Position numbers and translations under genes: made by a program
Source: Ancrocorticia sp.
Lineage (GTDB): Bacteria > Actinomycetota > Actinomycetes > Actinomycetales > Actinomycetaceae
Assembly: GCA_022648165.1 (NCBI GenBank)
Contig: JALCLX010000001.1
Coordinates: forward strand, 248,001 to 312,000
Direction: 5' to 3'
Length of the DNA: 64,000 nucleotides
Shown here: positions 60,451 to 64,000 of the stretch, one piece after another
How the letters are laid out: each line of letters starts with the position of its first letter
Numbering within the stretch: the first letter of the stretch is position 1
The notes under the pieces: model-generated
What the model was told of the DNA's origin: nothing
Databases searched by the model: none
The model's input: the letters and a program-made list of their open reading frames with translations, nothing else

Positions 60451-62315
60451 GTCACTTGCTGTTCATCCTTATAGAGCGAATCAATCAAGCCCTTATAGTG
60501 TTCGATCGCATGGGAACGGCGTATCTTGAGCGTCGGCGTGGCCGTGCCATCATCAACCGTCATCTCCGCATCCAAGATGGCAAAGCGCTTAATCGTCTCC
60601 CACCGCGAGAGCGTGGCATTCGTGGCATCCACGTCCTTTTGGATGGCGCGCCGGACCTCCGGTAGCTTGACTGCCTGCGAATAATCTAGCCCCGCGCAAT
60701 CGTGCGCAGTGCACCACTGCTTCACCCAATCCGGATCCAGCGAGATGAGAGCCACGCAGAACTTATGTCCTTCGCCAACAACCACCGCCTGGCTGATTGC
60801 GGTGGAATGCGCAGTGAGCGCCGATTCCACCTCAGATGGGGAAACGAACTTGCCGTTGGAGGTTTTGATAACGTCCTTGATCCGGTCCGTAATGTAGAGG
60901 AAACGATCCTTATCCAAGTAGCCGATATCGCCCGTGTGGAACCAGCCGTCTTGAACCAAACGCGCCGTGAGCTCCGGATCGTTGTGGTAACCCCGCATCA
61001 CGCACTGCCCTTTGATGAGGATCTCCCCCGTTTCCGGATCGATACGCGCAGCTGAACCCGGGATAATCTTGCCCACTGAGCCAAAGCGGAGTTCCTGCGG
61101 ACGGTTGTAGTAGGTCACTGCAGAGGTTTCTGTAACTCCGTAGCCTTCCAGCAGCGGAATGCCCACATTGAAGAACCACCGCTGAAGCGCTGGATTCAGC
61201 TTGGCGGAACCTGAGATCAGGAACTTCAGATTTCCGCCCAGCTGCTTGCGAATCGCGGAATACACTAGTTTATCCGCGATCTTATACTTGAGTGCTAACG
61301 CACTGGGCATCGCCAACTTGCGCGAACGGTAGGGGAATGATTCCTCCCCTACTTCCATCGCCCAATTGATGATCTTCCGCTTGGGGGAACCTTCCGGCGC
61401 CGCAGAGAGAACACCAGCCCGCACTTTTTCGAAAATCCTTGGCACACCACACATGAAAGTGGGTTGCAGCCTTGCAAGGTTTGGAACGATCTGGCTAATT
61501 CGCCCATCGATAGCGTTGATAGTTCCGGTGTACATTCCCATCAAGATGATACACTTGCCGAACCCGTGGGAGAGCGGCAGCCAAATATAGTGGATCCACC
61601 GATCGTAAATCGTGTCATTGGCTCCCCATGCAACGCCTTCATAGGTCCAATTGCCGTGGGTCATCTCTACGCCTTTGGGGCGCCCCGTTGTGCCGGAGGT
61701 GTAGATGATGGTGGCAAGCGTATCGTGGTTCGTTTTGTTCTGTGCCTCGCGCACTGCGTTCGGATGCGCCGCCTGGTATTCGCGGCCGAGCGCCTCCAAT
61801 TCATCCCATGTGACGATGCGAGGATCGCCCGACGATGGCGTCCCCTCCATTACGATGATGTGCCGCACCTGATCTTTCATCGTATCGATCGCGGTGATCT
61901 TTTCCACGATGGCATCATTTTGTGCGAAAACGGCTACGGAGTTCGCATCTTGCAAGATGAACTCCACATCGTCTTTGCGAGTGTTTGGATAGATCGTGTT
62001 GGTGGTGATTCCGACGATGGACATGGCCATGTCCGCTACTACCCAACGGATGGACGTACCGGCGCTGATAGACCCCACTTCGCCTGGCTTAATGTCCAGG
62101 GCGAACAGTCCACATGCTATGCGGTGTGCCCAATCGCGGAATCCGTCCCAGCTCAACTCCTGCCACGTTCCGGCGGCATCGGGATACATCCAACCGGTTT
62201 GCCCAGGGAAACGATCAGCGCGGTCGTCAACAGCCGCTCCAATGTTGGGCCACATGTGGTCAAAAGCTTCTTCGATTCTTGGAGTCATGCCCTCAGGCAG
62301 GAATGCTTTACCCAT
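60432..62315 (-). CDS. Long-chain acyl-CoA synthetase (FadD15-like)
   Basis: A 627-residue adenylate-forming fatty acyl-CoA synthetase. It has YTSGTTGRPKGVEMTHGNW (ATP loop), YGVTETSAV, WFHTGDIGYLDKDRFLYITD with RIKDVIKTSNGKFVSPSEVE, and a C-terminal domain with the conserved region around LSRWETIKRFAILD. The long insertion-bearing architecture matches FadD15/AMP-binding enzymes of actinobacteria. It activates exogenous or recycled fatty acids at the membrane. ATG codons at 62321 and 62315 are both possible; 62315 is seven bases after TAGGCT, and the frame is open to 62360. Confidence 0.92.
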   Translation of the reverse strand: MGKAFLPEGMTPRIEEAFDHMWPNIGAAVDDRADRFPGQTGWMYPDAAGTWQELSWDGFRDWAHRIACGLFALDIKPGEVGSISAGTSIRWVVADMAMSIVGITTNTIYPNTRKDDVEFILQDANSVAVFAQNDAIVEKITAIDTMKDQVRHIIVMEGTPSSGDPRIVTWDELEALGREYQAAHPNAVREAQNKTNHDTLATIIYTSGTTGRPKGVEMTHGNWTYEGVAWGANDTIYDRWIHYIWLPLSHGFGKCIILMGMYTGTINAIDGRISQIVPNLARLQPTFMCGVPRIFEKVRAGVLSAAPEGSPKRKIINWAMEVGEESFPYRSRKLAMPSALALKYKIADKLVYSAIRKQLGGNLKFLISGSAKLNPALQRWFFNVGIPLLEGYGVTETSAVTYYNRPQELRFGSVGKIIPGSAARIDPETGEILIKGQCVMRGYHNDPELTARLVQDGWFHTGDIGYLDKDRFLYITDRIKDVIKTSNGKFVSPSEVESALTAHSTAISQAVVVGEGHKFCVALISLDPDWVKQWCTAHDCAGLDYSQAVKLPEVRRAIQKDVDATNATLSRWETIKRFAILDAEMTVDDGTATPTLKIRRSHAIEHYKGLIDSLYKDEQQVTGPQPQ

Positions 62316-62322
62316 GCCCATA

Positions 62323-62328
62323 AGCCTA
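62323..62328 (-). promoter_or_regulatory. -10 box of the acyl-CoA synthetase gene (leaderless type)
   Basis: TAGGCT on the minus strand, seven bases before the ATG at 62315. Confidence 0.35.
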
Positions 62329-62396
62329 CCCCGCGCGGCCACCTCGTTTGTTCCCTTCATTCAAAATGGGCGCGCTAGCCGTTCCGGGTAAACCTC

Positions 62397-63842
62397 TTAC
62401 GCAACGGCGACGTCGTCGTACCGGACCCTGCCACGTACCCGGCGCCACATTACATATAACACCACAAACCACACGGGAGTCACAGCTTCTGCGAGCGCAG
62501 TATCGGGATCCTGCGTCAATGCCACTAAGATAAAAACGAAGAATGCAAGCACCACCCAGGGCATCACGTGCGCCCCGGGCATCTTGTAACTGGATGCGGC
62601 GTGCGCTGCGGGGAACTTTCGCAGGTAGACGATGTACGAAATCAAGATCATCGCCCACACCACAAGGAACAGAATGGATGAGACGGTGGTGATGATAGTA
62701 AATGCCTGCATCACCGAACCTGACGCCGTAAGCAGCAGGGACAAACAAATCAGAACAACCGTTAGCGCGAGCCCGTGCCAGGGAACGCCGTGCCGTGAGA
62801 TTCTTCCGAAACGCGATGCCGCCATTCCCTTGTGGGAAAGCCCGTAGAGCATTCGCGACGTAGAATACACGCCCGAATTGCACGACGACGACGCCGAGGT
62901 GAGTACCACAAAGTTCATGATAGAAGCCGCAGCGGTGAGCCCGATCATGGAGAAGAGGCCCACAAATGGGGAATGCTCCGGATCCACCTGGTCCCATGGA
63001 GTGATACACATGATGGCGGCCAGTGCCACAATATAGAAAACCAACACGCGCACCGGGATCGAATTGATAGCGCGCGGCAGGGTGACGGTAGGCTCTTTCG
63101 TTTCCGCTGCTGTGGTTCCTACCAGCTCAATTCCCACGAAGGCAAAAATCGCGAGCTGGAAACCTCCGATAAAGCCAGTGAGCCCCGTGGGAAAGATGCC
63201 CCCGTGGCTCCAGATGTGGCTTATGGAAGCTGTGAAACCGTCGTGTGTGAAACCAGTGAAGATCATAATTGCAGCCGTGACCACAAGTGCGGCGATGGCT
63301 ACCAGTTTGATCGCGGCGAACCAGAACTCCATTTCACCGAATAACCGCACGGTGAGAAGGTTCATCAGCAAGATTAGCCCCATGATCCCAACCGCAAGCA
63401 GCATCGCCACTTGTTTGGCGGCAACTGGATTCGCAACCCAATCGGCCGTCCAAAAGTTCCAGTAGTCCGTAATCGCGATGATATCCGCCATCCCTAGGAC
63501 CACCCAGCACAGCCAGTATGTCCATCCGACAACAAATCCGGCCCAGGGCCCAATAATGTCCGCCGCGAAGTCTTGGAACGATTTGTAGTCCAGGTTGGAA
63601 AGCAAAAGCTCACCCATCGCCCGCATCACGAAGTACAGCATGAAGCCGACGATCGCGTAAACCACCATGATGGCCGGCCCTGCCACATGGATGGAGCGGC
63701 CTGAGCCCATGAAGAGCCCCGTACCGATTGCGCCGCCGATCGCTATCAGCTGGATGTGGCGATTACTGAGGCTGCGCCGCAACTGATTCTGCGCAGCTTC
63801 TGTGCTTGCTACGATGTCCAACCCAGTGTCTTCACTGACCAT
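62397..63842 (-). CDS. cycA: Amino acid permease (CycA-like, D-Ser/D-Ala/Gly type)
   Basis: A 481-residue APC-superfamily H+ symporter with twelve TM helices. The N-terminal stretch LSNRHIQLIAIGGAIGTGLF, then GSGRSIHVAGPAIMVVYAIV, LDYKSFQDFAADIIGPWAGF, FAFVGIELVGTTAAETKEP and LPRAINSIPVRVLVFYIVAL closely resemble the E. coli CycA family in order and sequence. It would import D-alanine, D-serine or glycine. The ATG at 63842 has the strong site GGAGGTGAC. The 158 bp to the window end hold its promoter region; I see no gene there. A related AnsP/GABA permease role cannot be fully excluded. Confidence 0.9.
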   Translation of the reverse strand: MVSEDTGLDIVASTEAAQNQLRRSLSNRHIQLIAIGGAIGTGLFMGSGRSIHVAGPAIMVVYAIVGFMLYFVMRAMGELLLSNLDYKSFQDFAADIIGPWAGFVVGWTYWLCWVVLGMADIIAITDYWNFWTADWVANPVAAKQVAMLLAVGIMGLILLMNLLTVRLFGEMEFWFAAIKLVAIAALVVTAAIMIFTGFTHDGFTASISHIWSHGGIFPTGLTGFIGGFQLAIFAFVGIELVGTTAAETKEPTVTLPRAINSIPVRVLVFYIVALAAIMCITPWDQVDPEHSPFVGLFSMIGLTAAASIMNFVVLTSASSSCNSGVYSTSRMLYGLSHKGMAASRFGRISRHGVPWHGLALTVVLICLSLLLTASGSVMQAFTIITTVSSILFLVVWAMILISYIVYLRKFPAAHAASSYKMPGAHVMPWVVLAFFVFILVALTQDPDTALAEAVTPVWFVVLYVMWRRVRGRVRYDDVAVA

Positions 63843-64000
63843 CCGTCACCTCCGAATGGGTGCAACTGTACGCTGCGCTCCCTTTCCTAGACGGAAGTCC
63901 CACATTCTGAAACATGTTGGAAACATTCGCAAGCCTACGCGTGGTCCCGGACCAGTTTTCACAACTACCGTAACCACAGCTGGCGCAGCTGAGTTGGCGT

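Noticed and set aside
61464-62378. A 304-codon plus-strand frame antisense to the acyl-CoA synthetase
   Set aside because: No domain, and it lies fully inside a clear gene on the minus strand.

Overview
The window looks like chromosomal DNA from a Gram-positive actinobacterium, most likely of the family Actinomycetaceae (Arcanobacterium/Trueperella-like). Reasons: moderately GC-rich coding sequence, GTG/TTG starts, many genes with a TANNNT box six bases before the start codon (leaderless pattern), an actinobacterial-type DapD, the fdxA-dapC gene pair, an Rv1264-like adenylate cyclase, a WbbL-type rhamnosyltransferase, and several lipoproteins. The genus is inference. I see no rRNA, tRNA, CRISPR array, insertion sequence or prophage.

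Layout. 1-9.2 kb: purK, a GtrA-like membrane protein, a two-component pair, a class III adenylate cyclase with a CRP-like operator in its promoter, a DUF885 metallohydrolase, a Maf-Nudix fusion and dapD. 9.2-14.4 kb: gltA, dapC, fdxA and a VanW-family protein. 14.5-37.8 kb: a large surface-glycan locus. dTDP-rhamnose genes sit at its edges (rmlA-rmlC-rhamnosyltransferase and rmlD on the left, rmlB and a WbbL-type transferase on the right). The middle (about 18-33.7 kb) is visibly richer in A/T. It holds a DUF2142-like membrane protein, an IspD/TarI-like cytidylyltransferase overlapping an SDR epimerase, a LicD-family transferase, a Wzx-like flippase, several glycosyltransferases including an 839-residue tandem enzyme, a GT2-DUF2304 pair, a small coiled-coil protein and a Wzm/Wzt exporter. 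A secreted Pro/Thr-rich surface protein lies beside it.

37.9-50.6 kb: a small membrane protein, typA, a PH-like membrane protein, a dipeptide/oligopeptide ABC transporter (dppBC, a fused dppDF, and its lipoprotein), an acyl-CoA synthetase and an M18 aminopeptidase. 50.7-64 kb: a Kup potassium transporter, an iron/polyamine-type ABC transporter whose binding-protein and permease genes are damaged at their junction, an HAD phosphatase, a PadR-HAAS/DUF5808 regulatory pair, a GNAT acetyltransferase, an MFS transporter, a FadD15-like acyl-CoA synthetase and a CycA-like amino acid permease.

How the parts work together. The glycan locus appears to make dTDP-L-rhamnose, probably a CDP-activated alditol or sugar, and a polymer decorated by LicD-type phosphotransfer, with two possible export routes. 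dapC and dapD supply diaminopimelate for peptidoglycan by the succinylase route. The most informative non-genic signals are the leaderless promoter family, the CRP-like site at the cyclase, the PadR operator, and several long intergenic inverted or tandem repeats.
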